Origin: an uncultured Kushneria sp.
GTDB taxonomy: Bacteria; Pseudomonadota; Gammaproteobacteria; Pseudomonadales; Halomonadaceae
Direction: 5' to 3'
NCBI RefSeq assembly: GCF_947497025.1
Contig: NZ_CANMFC010000005.1
Coordinates: forward strand, 124,001-188,000
Length of the DNA: 64,000 nt
Shown: positions 1 to 8,950 of the stretch, piece after piece
How the letters are laid out: each line of letters begins with the position of its first letter
Position numbering within the stretch: position 1 is the first letter of the stretch
The notes under the pieces: model-generated
Seen by the model: the letters and a program-made list of their open reading frames with translations, nothing else
Told to the model about the DNA's origin: nothing
Database searches by the model: none
Translations under genes and position numbers: made by a program

Positions 1-99
1 TGCTCCTTCGTCTTCTGAGCTGCCTGTGCGGCAGCGAACATGCCCGATGCTATCGCCCAGCTTGGCAACATCTTCTGAGCTGCCTGTGCGGCAGCGAAC
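1..99 (-). CRISPR. Type I-F CRISPR array (right end, leader-proximal)
   Basis: Two 28-nt repeats at 12-39 and 72-99 are identical and separated by a 32-nt spacer (40-71). Part of a second spacer (1-11) runs off the left edge. Read on the minus strand the repeat starts GTTCGCTGCC and contains the CTGCC/GGCAG hairpin recognised by Cas6f. Repeat and spacer lengths are those of type I-F. On this strand transcription runs leftward away from the cas genes, so the repeat at 72-99 is the leader-proximal one and spacer 40-71 should be the most recent acquisition. The number of further repeats cannot be seen. Confidence 0.95.
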
Positions 100-229
100 A
101 AGAGTTAAATACGGTTAACGCGTTATTTTTAAAGAGCTTTCGATTTGATCTTGTTGTTAAACCCTTTTTGGGGAAGTCCCTGTAACTCATTGATTTTGCG
201 AGCGCCGCGATGACGCTCGCAAAAAAGGG
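100..229 (-). promoter_or_regulatory. CRISPR leader of array 1
   Basis: This 130-bp stretch between the cas6f stop and the first repeat is clearly AT-richer than the flanking genes. It has runs such as TTTAAAAATAA and TTTAACTCTT on the minus strand next to the repeat. Position and composition are those of a type I-F leader, which carries the array promoter and the adaptation signals. An ATCAA on the minus strand (149-145) could be part of an IHF site, known in other I-F leaders, but the match is partial. Confidence 0.7.
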
Positions 230-799
230 TCAAAACCAGGGGATGGTGGCGTTCCGGCTCAGCCCATACAGGGTGAAGTGCCCCGAGGCGGGTTGCGACT
301 GCAGTGGACCGTGCTCGATGAACAGCGCAAAGCGTTCGCCCGTGGAGCGGCTGCTGATCTGCACAAACGGCAGTTCGATGCGTCGCTGGGCGGGAGCGTT
401 CATCAGTTGTTGCGCCTCGGTTTCTGACACGTCATGGCGGCGCGCGTAGCGCCGTGCGCGACTGGGGCTACCGGTATTGAACTGGCGTCGCTTTACGATC
501 CGATGGCTCGCGCCTGCAGGCACCGGGGTCACGTCGCTGCACTCGACGAGTTCGCGCAGGCCGGTCAGCCAGGCGCGCGCCATAAGCGCTTTAAGACGAC
601 CTTTCTCGCCATGAATCCGAAGCCTGGCGCCGGGCGTGCGCGCCTTCACGCCGGTCCTGTAATCGGGGAAGCTCACGCCGATATCCTCTGCCTCCAGCTC
701 GAACAGCGCGCGATGCAGCCGGGCGTAGAGCGCGCCCATCAGCATGGCCGGAGGAAAGTCCGGATCAGCGCGCAGCCGAATGTCGATATAGTGATCCAT
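230..799 (-). CDS. cas6f: Cas6f (Csy4) CRISPR RNA endoribonuclease
   Basis: This 189-residue protein processes the I-F precursor crRNA by cutting below the repeat hairpin and stays bound to the 3' stem-loop of the Csy complex. It resembles Pseudomonas Csy4 along its whole length, from the opening MDHYIDIRLR to the closing PWF. The catalytic histidine is at position 29 and the catalytic serine is most likely Ser150, in LPFVQISSRSTG. An arginine-rich helix around residues 104-122 matches the one that reads the RNA hairpin. It lies 3 nt downstream of csy3 as the last gene of the cas operon and immediately before the leader. Confidence 0.97.
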   Translation of the reverse strand: MDHYIDIRLRADPDFPPAMLMGALYARLHRALFELEAEDIGVSFPDYRTGVKARTPGARLRIHGEKGRLKALMARAWLTGLRELVECSDVTPVPAGASHRIVKRRQFNTGSPSRARRYARRHDVSETEAQQLMNAPAQRRIELPFVQISSRSTGERFALFIEHGPLQSQPASGHFTLYGLSRNATIPWF

Positions 800-802
800 G
801 AT

Positions 803-1837
803 TTACCCCGCATCGCCGAAGACACCGCCGCGAATCAGGGTCGCCATCACGAAGTGCTGGTTCTCGGTGGAGGGCACCTGATCCTTCAACAGCCAGTTAT
901 CCAGCAGGTTGTAGAAATCGACCTTCTGTTTCGGCTGACGATAGGCCGTCCCCTGGGTGGTCACCGAGCCGTAGGGTTCGACCGCGATGGGGCCGAGGTC
1001 GCTGCCATCTTCCGGCGCCGGGTACCAGGTGTCGATGGTGCGCAGGGCGTTGCCCAGCTTCTGAGAGTGGATGGCGGCGTTGTGATCGTCACCGATGCTG
1101 TAAAGCGTCTTGCTCTTGTCACCGCGTGAGCGATCCAGAATCAGCTCCTGCGAGGGGAAGACTTCCTGACCGGCCCCCACGCGGGCAAAGGCCACTACGT
1201 CCAGCAGCAGATACTGCTCGCCTGCCAGCGCTCCGGCGATAAGTTGTCCCAATTCACGCGTTTCATCGGTGCCGGTGAAATCACGTGTCGAGTGATCAAG
1301 CGCGTCGAAGGACCATGTCTTCTCTGCCTGTCCGCCTTTCATCTGGCTGACCGTCACCTCGATCTGTTCGGCACCCATGCGGTTGCGCCACAAAAAGCGG
1401 GCGTTGGCGAGGTTGCAGGCGTAGCGGTGCGCCAGTTCATCGAAGCCGTGCTCACTGATATAGCTACTGACGGTCTGCTTGAGCTTTTGCTGGTACTCGG
1501 CGTTGTTGCAGGCGGAAGGATTGCCGGCGCCTGACAGCACCCGCAGCGTGAAGCGGACTGCCAGCGTGTCGGCCTCATGGGGCAGGGCGGCGACATCGAC
1601 GGTCTGCAGGTTGGGATTCTCAATTTGAGCATCGAGTTTGGCCGGGTCCTGATCCTTGGCCTTCAGTCGATTGGAGATGGTGCCGCGCACCGACTTTTCG
1701 CGAACCGGGATGCCGGGCCACGTCTTGTATTGATTCCGCTCATCCCATGAGCCCGCGCTGAACAGCGCATCGGAAGGGTCGAGCTTGCGCTCGAAAGCGA
1801 GGACGGAAGCGGTCTTGAGGGCGTCACTTTTGGCCAT
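803..1837 (-). CDS. csy3: Cas7f (Csy3) backbone subunit
   Basis: Csy3 forms the six-copy backbone that holds the crRNA guide in the type I-F surveillance complex. The 344-residue product carries family signatures such as TASVLAFERKLDPSDALF near the N-terminus, REKSVRGTISNRLK, QEVFPSQELILD and NALRTIDTWYP. I chose the ATG at 1837, which has an AGGAG ribosome site 7 nt upstream and gives an N-terminus like that of Pseudomonas Csy3. A start 7 codons further up (1858) is possible but less likely. It follows csy2 by 17 nt and precedes cas6f by 3 nt. Confidence 0.96.
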   Translation of the reverse strand: MAKSDALKTASVLAFERKLDPSDALFSAGSWDERNQYKTWPGIPVREKSVRGTISNRLKAKDQDPAKLDAQIENPNLQTVDVAALPHEADTLAVRFTLRVLSGAGNPSACNNAEYQQKLKQTVSSYISEHGFDELAHRYACNLANARFLWRNRMGAEQIEVTVSQMKGGQAEKTWSFDALDHSTRDFTGTDETRELGQLIAGALAGEQYLLLDVVAFARVGAGQEVFPSQELILDRSRGDKSKTLYSIGDDHNAAIHSQKLGNALRTIDTWYPAPEDGSDLGPIAVEPYGSVTTQGTAYRQPKQKVDFYNLLDNWLLKDQVPSTENQHFVMATLIRGGVFGDAG

Positions 1838-1854
1838 GATGGTCTCCTGGAGGA

Positions 1855-2847
1855 TCAATCGTTGTCAGCGTGGGTAAGGGCGTAGTCATTGGTCAGGCGA
1901 TAGATGCCGCGTTCGAGGTCATTTTCAACAAACCACAGCAGCGCGTCGGGCGAGCGCAGCCGGTGCGGGCTGATCCACTCGCCGATGGAATAAAGGCTCT
2001 CGACGAACTGGAACGACACGCTCGGATCGCGGGCATTGGCGACCTCGCCGGGCGCGTATAGATCAGAAATCGCGCCGTAGCCGACCGGAATCGGTACCAG
2101 CCAGCCGGGATAAGGGCGGCGGATTGCCCACGTCGCCACCTCCCTTGTCTGGCCGTCCCTGTCCTGCTGCGTCTCGATCCGGCATTCGTGGTTGAGCCGG
2201 CAGAGATCAAGCCAGGCCTCCAGCGCCGTGGCGCTGTCGTCTTCGCCCTGCAGCGTCTCGGTGTGCTCGCTCAGATAATCGTCGCGCAACACCAGCGCGA
2301 AACCGGGCAGCAGCCGGCGCTTGAGACACCGCCACTGTTTGGCGCGCCGCGCTTCATCGGCATCAAAAGTGATCAGTTCGGGGCGCTGACGTGTCGCGGC
2401 ACTCAGCGGTGGCATGACGCTGCCGCCGGCAATTCGCATGCCCTGTACCTGTTCAAACAATTGACGGGCGATGGTCTGGCGGCGTTCAAGACTGCCGAGG
2501 TCGTCTCCCTCGGATTCGATGCCGATCAGCAGCGTCACGTCCAGATGCGCGCGGCCCTCTTCGACGATGGCTGCCGTATTGCCGGCTTTATCCACCGGAT
2601 TGCGCGTGAGATGAAACGCGCGAGTGAAGCCACCTTCGGTGACCTGCGGCTCGATGTGGTGGCACACCACGCCGACGCCGTCGAAAACGATCCGGATATC
2701 GTCGGGCAGGTGACGCTCCAGTGCCTGGATGGCGCCCACGAAGGCGCTCATGGCGGGAAAGCCCCAGGTCATGGAGCTCGAGATGGCATTGGCGTTCTGA
2801 ATGCGCAGCCGCGGCAGAACGAGCAGATGGGGAATGGCGTCAATCAT
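1855..2847 (-). CDS. csy2: Cas5f (Csy2) tail subunit
   Basis: Csy2 pairs with Csy1 at the crRNA 5' handle and contributes to PAM and target binding. The 330-residue protein has the family N-terminus (HLLVLPRLRIQNANA) and the conserved SSSMTWGFPAMSAFVGA segment. It closes with the conserved region around RRPYPGWLVPIPVGYGAIS. The ATG overlaps the csy1 stop by 4 nt (ATGA), with GGAG seven bases upstream. This indicates translational coupling and supports the expected equal or lower amounts of the tail subunits. Confidence 0.95.
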   Translation of the reverse strand: MIDAIPHLLVLPRLRIQNANAISSSMTWGFPAMSAFVGAIQALERHLPDDIRIVFDGVGVVCHHIEPQVTEGGFTRAFHLTRNPVDKAGNTAAIVEEGRAHLDVTLLIGIESEGDDLGSLERRQTIARQLFEQVQGMRIAGGSVMPPLSAATRQRPELITFDADEARRAKQWRCLKRRLLPGFALVLRDDYLSEHTETLQGEDDSATALEAWLDLCRLNHECRIETQQDRDGQTREVATWAIRRPYPGWLVPIPVGYGAISDLYAPGEVANARDPSVSFQFVESLYSIGEWISPHRLRSPDALLWFVENDLERGIYRLTNDYALTHADND

Positions 2848-4241
2848 GCCGCTGCTCCTTCATCTTCGTCGTCGTCACGCAGCGCGTCCTGCAGGTCGTC
2901 GAGCTGGCGGCGGAAACTCTTGAGTACGGCGTCGAAGCGCCCTTTCCAGTGCTCATGCTCGACGTCACCGACATTGAGTGCGCTATCGCGGTTGAGCTCC
3001 CGATTGAGCCACTGGGCGGCACGCGCGCTGACCGTCTCATGCCACTCGGATTGGTGCCGCGCCTCGGCAAAATCCGCGTCCTGCTCCGCGCGTCCCGGGT
3101 CGAGCCAGTACTGCTCATCAGCCGCCAGCTGACAGTGCTCGTCGGTCGTCCAACCCGAGGAGACCGAGTGAATGTCGAAGGTGAACAGCATCAGCTCGTC
3201 GACCAGCATGGCAGTCAGGTCGTCGCGCAGATCGCGCGTATGCCTATTGGCGGAGGGGTCGGATTCGAGAAACCGCTTGAGGTCAGCAAGCGTGCGCCGC
3301 ACGTCCTGACGCCGGCCGAAGGTTTGAAACGCATCGCGCATGGGCGGATAAACGTCGCGCGACCGCCAGTTCGGCGGCAGCGAGGCGAGCAGGTAGTTCT
3401 GGCCGCCGCGTTCGCTGTTGAGTTGAGAGATATTCTGGGGCTTGGTGCCGCCGAACTTCTGAATGGCCAGGTTGGGATAGCTGGTATAGCCGCCCTCGAA
3501 TGGCGTCTTGTCCTTCAGTGCCTTGCGTGCGGCCTTGTTCTGATCACCGTAAAACCATGTGTTAAGGCTGACATGAGCGTAAACACGGTGCGCCAATGCC
3601 GTGGCATAAAGCGGGGCCAGCAGGCGGTAGCTCGCGTCATCGCAAGGGTCATCGCCGACCAGCCAGTACAGCTGCTTGAGTCGGGAATCCGTGGCAGGCT
3701 TGGGACTCTTCGCATCTAGGAGGGTGCTATATACGTCTGAAACGTCGTCCGTTTTCGTGCCTGTTGCAAAGGCTGACAGCGCATCCTGATCATTTTTACC
3801 GAGCCATTCGCTGAACTTTTTAGCCTCAAACTTTGCTTCGAGAAGCAAGTACAACTCGTAAGCCGCAGAATTGACGGCACCATTGCCTGTAGCGTCTGCA
3901 AGGCTTTCTTTAGCTGACAATAAATGCGACCCGACTTCGCTTCGGCGAGGTAATTCCCCGAACTCAACGTTCAGGTTGTTAACCAGTTTCACCTGCAAGT
4001 CAGGGTGAGTCGCTTTTGCAATGTGAGTGGCTATAGCCACACCAGAGGCACAACTGGCACCTTTTTTTAAAATGCTATCCAAGCTGTACTTTTCATGAGC
4101 CTTCTTGATTTCCGCTTTGGCTTGAGTGTCAGTACGCCCCTCAAACTTGGCAATCCTTTTCTCAAGGCGTTTTTGAACATGAGCATGCATTTCCTGCAGC
4201 ATTGCTTTACTTCTTGCGGTAAGTACATTTTCTCCACCCAC
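2844..4241 (-). CDS. csy1: Cas8f (Csy1) large subunit
   Basis: Csy1 is the PAM-reading large subunit of the I-F complex. The C-terminal part is unmistakable, with the block YPNLAIQKFGGTKPQNIS followed by SLPPNWR. The reading frame begins with GTG at 4241 directly after an in-frame TAA, so the start cannot lie further upstream. An internal ATG (MLQEMH) is an alternative. The first ~175 residues, encoded at about 3715-4241, are much less GC-rich than the rest: roughly 43-52% per 60-base line, against about 70% at 3361-3420. The gene is separated from cas3 by 86 bp while the other junctions are tight. This suggests a recombined 5' part. Confidence 0.93.
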   Translation of the reverse strand: MGGENVLTARSKAMLQEMHAHVQKRLEKRIAKFEGRTDTQAKAEIKKAHEKYSLDSILKKGASCASGVAIATHIAKATHPDLQVKLVNNLNVEFGELPRRSEVGSHLLSAKESLADATGNGAVNSAAYELYLLLEAKFEAKKFSEWLGKNDQDALSAFATGTKTDDVSDVYSTLLDAKSPKPATDSRLKQLYWLVGDDPCDDASYRLLAPLYATALAHRVYAHVSLNTWFYGDQNKAARKALKDKTPFEGGYTSYPNLAIQKFGGTKPQNISQLNSERGGQNYLLASLPPNWRSRDVYPPMRDAFQTFGRRQDVRRTLADLKRFLESDPSANRHTRDLRDDLTAMLVDELMLFTFDIHSVSSGWTTDEHCQLAADEQYWLDPGRAEQDADFAEARHQSEWHETVSARAAQWLNRELNRDSALNVGDVEHEHWKGRFDAVLKSFRRQLDDLQDALRDDDEDEGAAA

Positions 4242-4327
4242 TTAGCCCCCCTTCTTTTCTTCGTATTCAAAAATCATCTTGTTGGTTGATGTCCTGAACG
4301 ATCGCTTGCAATCTCCGAAGCGGCTTA

Positions 4328-7300
4328 CTATTTCCGCCTCACAAACCCCAGCGCTGGATGGAAGTGCCATCCCTGCGGGGCACGATCGGGTTTCAAACGA
4401 ATGCGGCCAAAGCGCCTCGCGCAGCGCTCCAGCGTCATCTCCATCGCGTCCGCCTGCTCACTCAGGGCGGCCATGTAGTCCGGTTCGTTCCACGGCGTGA
4501 CGCGCGGATTCGCCAGCGCCTCATCGGCCAGGCGGTCCAGCTCGGACTCCACCGGCGTGAGCACTTCTTCCCGACCGCTCTGGTCTACCCGCCAGAAGCC
4601 GTAATCCTCACCAACCTCATCCGGGTACAGCGCGAATTCAGCCTCCGGTTCGTTGTCCTCGCGAAAGGGCTGCTGCTGAATGGCGACGGCGCTCAGCGAC
4701 ATCGCCGTCGGCCGGTAGAACAGATATGCGCCCAGATGGAGCGGCTTCCGGCGACGGGCTCGCCGCTGCTTTGGCGGTTCGGCGCCTTCCACCATCAACA
4801 TCCTGAGCCGTGCATGTTCAAGATCGACCAACCGCTGCGTGGGTTCGAGAGCGTCGGCGGCCAGCAGGCGAGGGCGCGAGTCGATGGCGTTGATCTCTTC
4901 ATCGCGCAGCAGGCTACTCAGCCGATGTTTCGCCAACGGCCAGTTCTGGTCGGTCTCGAACCCCGGCCGGCAGAAAGCCGGAGACTTGCCCGCAAGATGG
5001 CGCAGGTTGGTGTCCAACAGGGCGATATTGGGCGCGACCACCGGATCATGACGATGGCGTCGGACGCGCCCGGCGAGCTGAATGATCGAGCGCATCGAGG
5101 AAGGCTCGACCACGGCCCAGTCGTAGTCGTGATCGCGTCCCACCTCGGTCACCGGCGAGCCCAGCACGATAAACAGATGGTCGTTATCTTTACCGCTCAG
5201 CCGCTGGCGAATATCGGCCAGCTCGAACACCGTATTCGGCTCACGGCGGTCCAGCGTCTGATCCAGCCGGTTTTCCAGTCGCGAGCGCAGCAGCAGCGGA
5301 AACTGCGAGTGATAAACGCAGAGGTGAATCCGGGTGCCTTCGGGAATCGCCGTGCGATAGATCGCCTGCGCCACGGCAACCAGCGGCTCGATGTTGGCCA
5401 TGCGCACCAGCCCGAAGCTGACACGTTGACCGCTGTGCGGGTCGAGTGAGTGATGCTGCTCATGCAGTGCGAAGGCTTGTTTCAGTACGGTCTGCGCCAC
5501 CGCCTCGTGAATGGCGTCAGGATGTCTGGAAGGCGCCGATACGGGTACGAGAGTGCCGCGCCGTCGCGGCTCAAGCACGGCGAGTCGGGCTGCGCGTTGT
5601 CGGGCAAAGGCGTCATGGGTGATATCGAACGCTTCGCCATCGGCGCAGGTCTGATGGGTACAGCCGTGTTCGTCGAACCAGGCGACTACCGGCGCCACCG
5701 GAGCGCCGGGCATACCGCGATGGCGCTGGTATTCGGTGCGCCCTTCGCGATAGGCGTCAAAAAGGCCACGTACCAGCGCCGGCGGCAGCGTAGCGGAGGA
5801 GAGCAGTACCCGGGCGCCCAGCAGACCGGTCCAGTAGACCAGCCGCGTCAGTCCGGGCAGGTCGTTGATGTCAAAGTCATCGGGTTCGTCGAGTACCAGA
5901 TCGCCGTTCATGAGCCGCAGCATCGGGGCAATCTGGCTGCCACCGCGCAGGCTCTCGGTCGCCGGCATCAGGTGGTCAATGGTGCAGACCAGCACCGGCG
6001 CCTGAATCAGCGCACGCGCATGCGGATCGGCGATGGCCTTGCCCAGCACTCGGTGGGCTTCCAGGTCGCCTTCAAAAACAACGTGGGACTGGTCGTCGAG
6101 CAGTTCGGCGCGGGATTCGGAGCCGCCGGCACCCTGCTGATGCTCGAACAGCGCACGGCTGGCACTGCCACCGACGCGGATCGCCAGCTCGTCACTGCCA
6201 AGCCCCAGCCGTTCGCGGTAGGCCTGGCCTGTCTGCAGGGTCAATGTGCGAAGGCCCAGCGCAATCGAGAAACGCGCGCCGACATCCGGGTCCGCCAGCG
6301 CATACAGGATGCGTCCATTGGCGATGGTCTTGCCGCAGCCGGTCGAGGCCATGTTGATGCCGAAAAAACCGTGCTCGAGACTTTTGTCACGCAGGCCAAC
6401 TGCGAGGTCGAAGGCCTTGTCCTGCCAGCGAAAGCGGGCATCACGACTTCGTGCCCTGAATCCCTTGTGACGGGCAATGCGCGGCAGCGCTGCTGCCATG
6501 TCCGGCAGATGATGGATGATGTCGCCGGTCGCTTGGACGACGCCCAGCAGATGTTCGATCAACGGCTGGCAGAGCTCACGCTTGCCATGGCGTGTGGTGG
6601 TATTGGCATACAGCGCTCCATCCCACGACCCGCCCAGCCGCCCGCTATCGACGAGGCTCGAGTAGTGATGGTCTGCCAGCATCAGTGCCAGCCGTGCCAG
6701 GTGCATGACATAGGGTGATTCCAGCGGCGGTGTCTCCCGGCGGCACTCGCTCAACTGGCGGGCCAGACGAGCTGCCCGCGCTCGCCAGGCATCATGTGTT
6801 ACCGGCAGGCCGTGTAGAAACGTCCAGTAGGGGATGTCTTCCCTGTCGCTGATGGGCTGTACGATCTCGTTCCAGCTGGCCGTGATGGCCTGTGGCAGCG
6901 TGGGCAGGTTTTCGGCATTGAGGATGGATCGGGCGCCGACGCGTTTTTGCGTACCGTCGTCCTGTTCGGCGGGGAGTGCCGGCAGGCGGTGGTGGCTGAC
7001 GATCAGCCAGCCGATGGCGGCGGCCAGGGGCGGCAGGTTCTGAAAGGGCGATGGGCCAACCAGGGTATCCAGCCCATCGCGTCGGAGTCGGTCCAACCAG
7101 CAGGTGTCGTCATCGATTGAGGGACTTTGCAGTCGGGCCAGCCAGCGGGCATCGTCATCTTCGCCGACAAAGGCTTCCAGAAAACGCAGCGAGACCCATT
7201 CATGACGGTAGCGATTACGGCCTTCCAGACGGCCGGTCAGCCGCTGCTGAAAGGCATCGCTTGCCTTGCCCAGATCATGAAAGAGCGCGGCCATCGAGGC

Positions 7301-7645
7301 GAGCAGATGCATCAGTCGCAGCGAGTGCCAGTCGTTTTCGTCTTCACTGCGCAGTACGTTGCGCCGTGTGGTGTTGGTGGGTGTCGCGCCGCGGGCGTTG
7401 AACTGCGAGGCATCACCAACGATCCACAACAGCTCGCTGTGGTCGTGGCCACGAATCCAGTGACAGGCCACGGCGCTGTTCTTTCGCGCCTTCCGGCGCA
7501 GCAGTTTTCTCAGCGTATCGAGCCCGGCCTGGGTGATGGCGGTCTGCCAGGTACGTTCGCCGCGGCGCTCGGCGAACTGATCCAGAATGCGCCGGGTCTC
7601 CCTGAGTGCATTCTTGTGGCACTGCGAGACGATCAACACATTCAT
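4328..7645 (-). CDS. cas3: Cas2-Cas3 fusion nuclease-helicase, type I-F
   Basis: The 1105-residue protein is recruited to the target-bound Csy complex to unwind and degrade DNA, and it partners Cas1 in spacer acquisition. The first ~95 residues form the Cas2-like domain (MNVLIVSQCHKNALRETRRIL). The HD nuclease follows, with FHDLGKA at 122-128, a downstream RHEW and a VSHH motif. The helicase has TGCGKT near residue 437, a DEPD box near 583, SSAT, and QLAGRVRRHR near 858. All catalytic motifs are present, so it should be active. Its ATG overlaps the cas1 stop by 4 nt. Confidence 0.97.
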   Translation of the reverse strand: MNVLIVSQCHKNALRETRRILDQFAERRGERTWQTAITQAGLDTLRKLLRRKARKNSAVACHWIRGHDHSELLWIVGDASQFNARGATPTNTTRRNVLRSEDENDWHSLRLMHLLASMAALFHDLGKASDAFQQRLTGRLEGRNRYRHEWVSLRFLEAFVGEDDDARWLARLQSPSIDDDTCWLDRLRRDGLDTLVGPSPFQNLPPLAAAIGWLIVSHHRLPALPAEQDDGTQKRVGARSILNAENLPTLPQAITASWNEIVQPISDREDIPYWTFLHGLPVTHDAWRARAARLARQLSECRRETPPLESPYVMHLARLALMLADHHYSSLVDSGRLGGSWDGALYANTTTRHGKRELCQPLIEHLLGVVQATGDIIHHLPDMAAALPRIARHKGFRARSRDARFRWQDKAFDLAVGLRDKSLEHGFFGINMASTGCGKTIANGRILYALADPDVGARFSIALGLRTLTLQTGQAYRERLGLGSDELAIRVGGSASRALFEHQQGAGGSESRAELLDDQSHVVFEGDLEAHRVLGKAIADPHARALIQAPVLVCTIDHLMPATESLRGGSQIAPMLRLMNGDLVLDEPDDFDINDLPGLTRLVYWTGLLGARVLLSSATLPPALVRGLFDAYREGRTEYQRHRGMPGAPVAPVVAWFDEHGCTHQTCADGEAFDITHDAFARQRAARLAVLEPRRRGTLVPVSAPSRHPDAIHEAVAQTVLKQAFALHEQHHSLDPHSGQRVSFGLVRMANIEPLVAVAQAIYRTAIPEGTRIHLCVYHSQFPLLLRSRLENRLDQTLDRREPNTVFELADIRQRLSGKDNDHLFIVLGSPVTEVGRDHDYDWAVVEPSSMRSIIQLAGRVRRHRHDPVVAPNIALLDTNLRHLAGKSPAFCRPGFETDQNWPLAKHRLSSLLRDEEINAIDSRPRLLAADALEPTQRLVDLEHARLRMLMVEGAEPPKQRRARRRKPLHLGAYLFYRPTAMSLSAVAIQQQPFREDNEPEAEFALYPDEVGEDYGFWRVDQSGREEVLTPVESELDRLADEALANPRVTPWNEPDYMAALSEQADAMEMTLERCARRFGRIRLKPDRAPQGWHFHPALGFVRRK

Positions 7646-8622
7646 CGACTGGCCTCGTTTCCGAGCCGTTCGGCAACGCTTTTTAACGTATCGATCATGG
7701 TGTCGAGCGCCTCGACCTGGGTCAGTCGCTCGATACAGGCCTGACGAAACTCCTGCTCTTCATCGCCACGGCTGGCGGAGATGAACGCCTGGGGCAGGAT
7801 AACGGCGTCCTTGATCAGGTCGGCGACATCGAACACCAGACCACCGCGGCGGGTCTTGCCGTGCAGCACCGCCAGTCCGTGGGGCAGGCCCAGCACCCAG
7901 GTCGCAGTGGCGCCCAGGCCATAAGCCAGATAATTGCCGTGATCGAGAAAACGGTTGGCAGGGTCGGCACCGCTGCCGCGCTTGGCCCGGGTAAAATCGC
8001 CGTAGTCGGTGGCAATACCGGCCAGTCGGTACAGCTGTTTGGTCAGTCGCGCCTCTTCGGTGAGCAGGGCCGTCGTATCCGGTGCCTGGGCAATGGCAGT
8101 GCGGCTGCGCTCAAGCAGTGCCTTGAGCTCGGCCGTGGAAGGCGTGAAGTCCGTGGCACGCTGAAAACGCGCCTCTCCCCAAAGCCGCTCGACCTGCTTG
8201 AGCCGTTCGATCTGAAAGGCACGGGCGGCTTCCAGACGCAGACCGTCATCAAACCAGAAGCGCACCCAGTGCTGCAGATATTCGGTAGGGCGGTATTCGC
8301 TTTGGGGATTGAACCAGGCCACCTCGATATCGACCTCGTTGGCCGAAAACAGCGGTGTACCACCGCCACCACAAAAGCCGACCAGCACACCGGCCTTCGA
8401 CAGTTCGCGCATCGCGGCCTGGGTAATCGAGGTGCCCGTTCCCAGCAACAATGAGGTGGTATTGGCAATGGGAATGTTCCAGTACTTTGAGCGCTTGCCC
8501 TCGTCGGTGACGTACTCGACGCGCCCACCGTTGACCAGCACTCGACAATGCTGAAGATAATAAAGATTGGCGCGTTTGGAGTGCAGGATCGTTTTCAGGT
8601 CACTGGCAGCAAGATCATCCAT
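7642..8622 (-). CDS. cas1: Cas1 integrase, type I-F
   Basis: Cas1 catalyses insertion of new spacers at the leader end of the array, in complex with the Cas2-3 fusion. The 326-residue protein has the I-F subtype N-terminus (LKTILHSKRANLYYLQHC). The metal-ligand regions are EEARLTKQLYR (Glu) and LAVLHGKTRRGGLVFDVADLIKD (His and Asp, split here for reading). It is the first gene of the cas operon. The start codon at 8622 has only a weak ribosome site (GAGTG), so a slightly different start cannot be excluded. Its presence with an intact Cas2-3 suggests the system can acquire spacers. Confidence 0.96.
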   Translation of the reverse strand: MDDLAASDLKTILHSKRANLYYLQHCRVLVNGGRVEYVTDEGKRSKYWNIPIANTTSLLLGTGTSITQAAMRELSKAGVLVGFCGGGGTPLFSANEVDIEVAWFNPQSEYRPTEYLQHWVRFWFDDGLRLEAARAFQIERLKQVERLWGEARFQRATDFTPSTAELKALLERSRTAIAQAPDTTALLTEEARLTKQLYRLAGIATDYGDFTRAKRGSGADPANRFLDHGNYLAYGLGATATWVLGLPHGLAVLHGKTRRGGLVFDVADLIKDAVILPQAFISASRGDEEQEFRQACIERLTQVEALDTMIDTLKSVAERLGNEASR

Positions 8623-8792
8623 GGCGCACTCATGTTTTGACGGTTCAAGACGTTATCGTCGAAGACAGACTAAACATGAGTAATATATGAAAATGGTCGG
8701 TCGCGAAAGACAATGGCGCCGGCAAAAGGCAATGATGACAATGCCATCATTGATGCCATCGAGAGGTATGGCGGCGTGCCAACACCATGCGC
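8623..8792. promoter_or_regulatory. Divergent control region of cas operon and mini-CRISPR
   Basis: This 170-bp region must hold the promoter for the minus-strand cas operon. A minus-strand TATATT (8687-8682 on the plus strand) is a plausible -10. A 21-bp imperfect dyad lies at 8731-8751, with arms AATGATG and CATCATT, and could be an operator. Nothing resembling the AT-rich leader of array 1 precedes the second array. No conserved gene is visible. The promoter assignment is by eye only. Confidence 0.4.
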
Positions 8793-8940
8793 GTTCGCTG
8801 CCGCCCAGGCAGCTCAGAAACTGTCGGTTATATCGATCGACGTGCTGATGTGGTTCGCTGCCGCACAGGCAGCTCAGAAACTTGCCGGCGCTCCCACGCT
8901 TGGTAATCACTGGTTCGCTGCCGCACAGGCAGCCTGAGCA
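8793..8940 (+). CRISPR. Type I-F mini-CRISPR array, two spacers
   Basis: Three repeats at 8793-8820, 8853-8880 and 8913-8940 enclose two 32-nt spacers (8821-8852 and 8881-8912). The sense repeat starts GTTCGCTGCCG and ends CAGAAA, so this array is read on the plus strand, opposite to array 1. The first repeat has a loop change (GCCGCCC instead of GCCGCAC). The last repeat is degenerate at its 3' end after GGCAGC, marking it as the leader-distal end. It is separated from cas1 by 170 bp. Spacer targets are unknown. Confidence 0.93.
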
Positions 8941-8950
8941 GGAAATGAGA

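Noticed and set aside
8713-8937. A 74-codon open frame that runs through the mini-CRISPR, translating each repeat as an FAAAQAAQKL-like motif.
   Set aside because: The 60-bp repeat-spacer period is a multiple of three, so an open frame is easily produced. There is no clear ribosome site, and the repeats are better explained as CRISPR.
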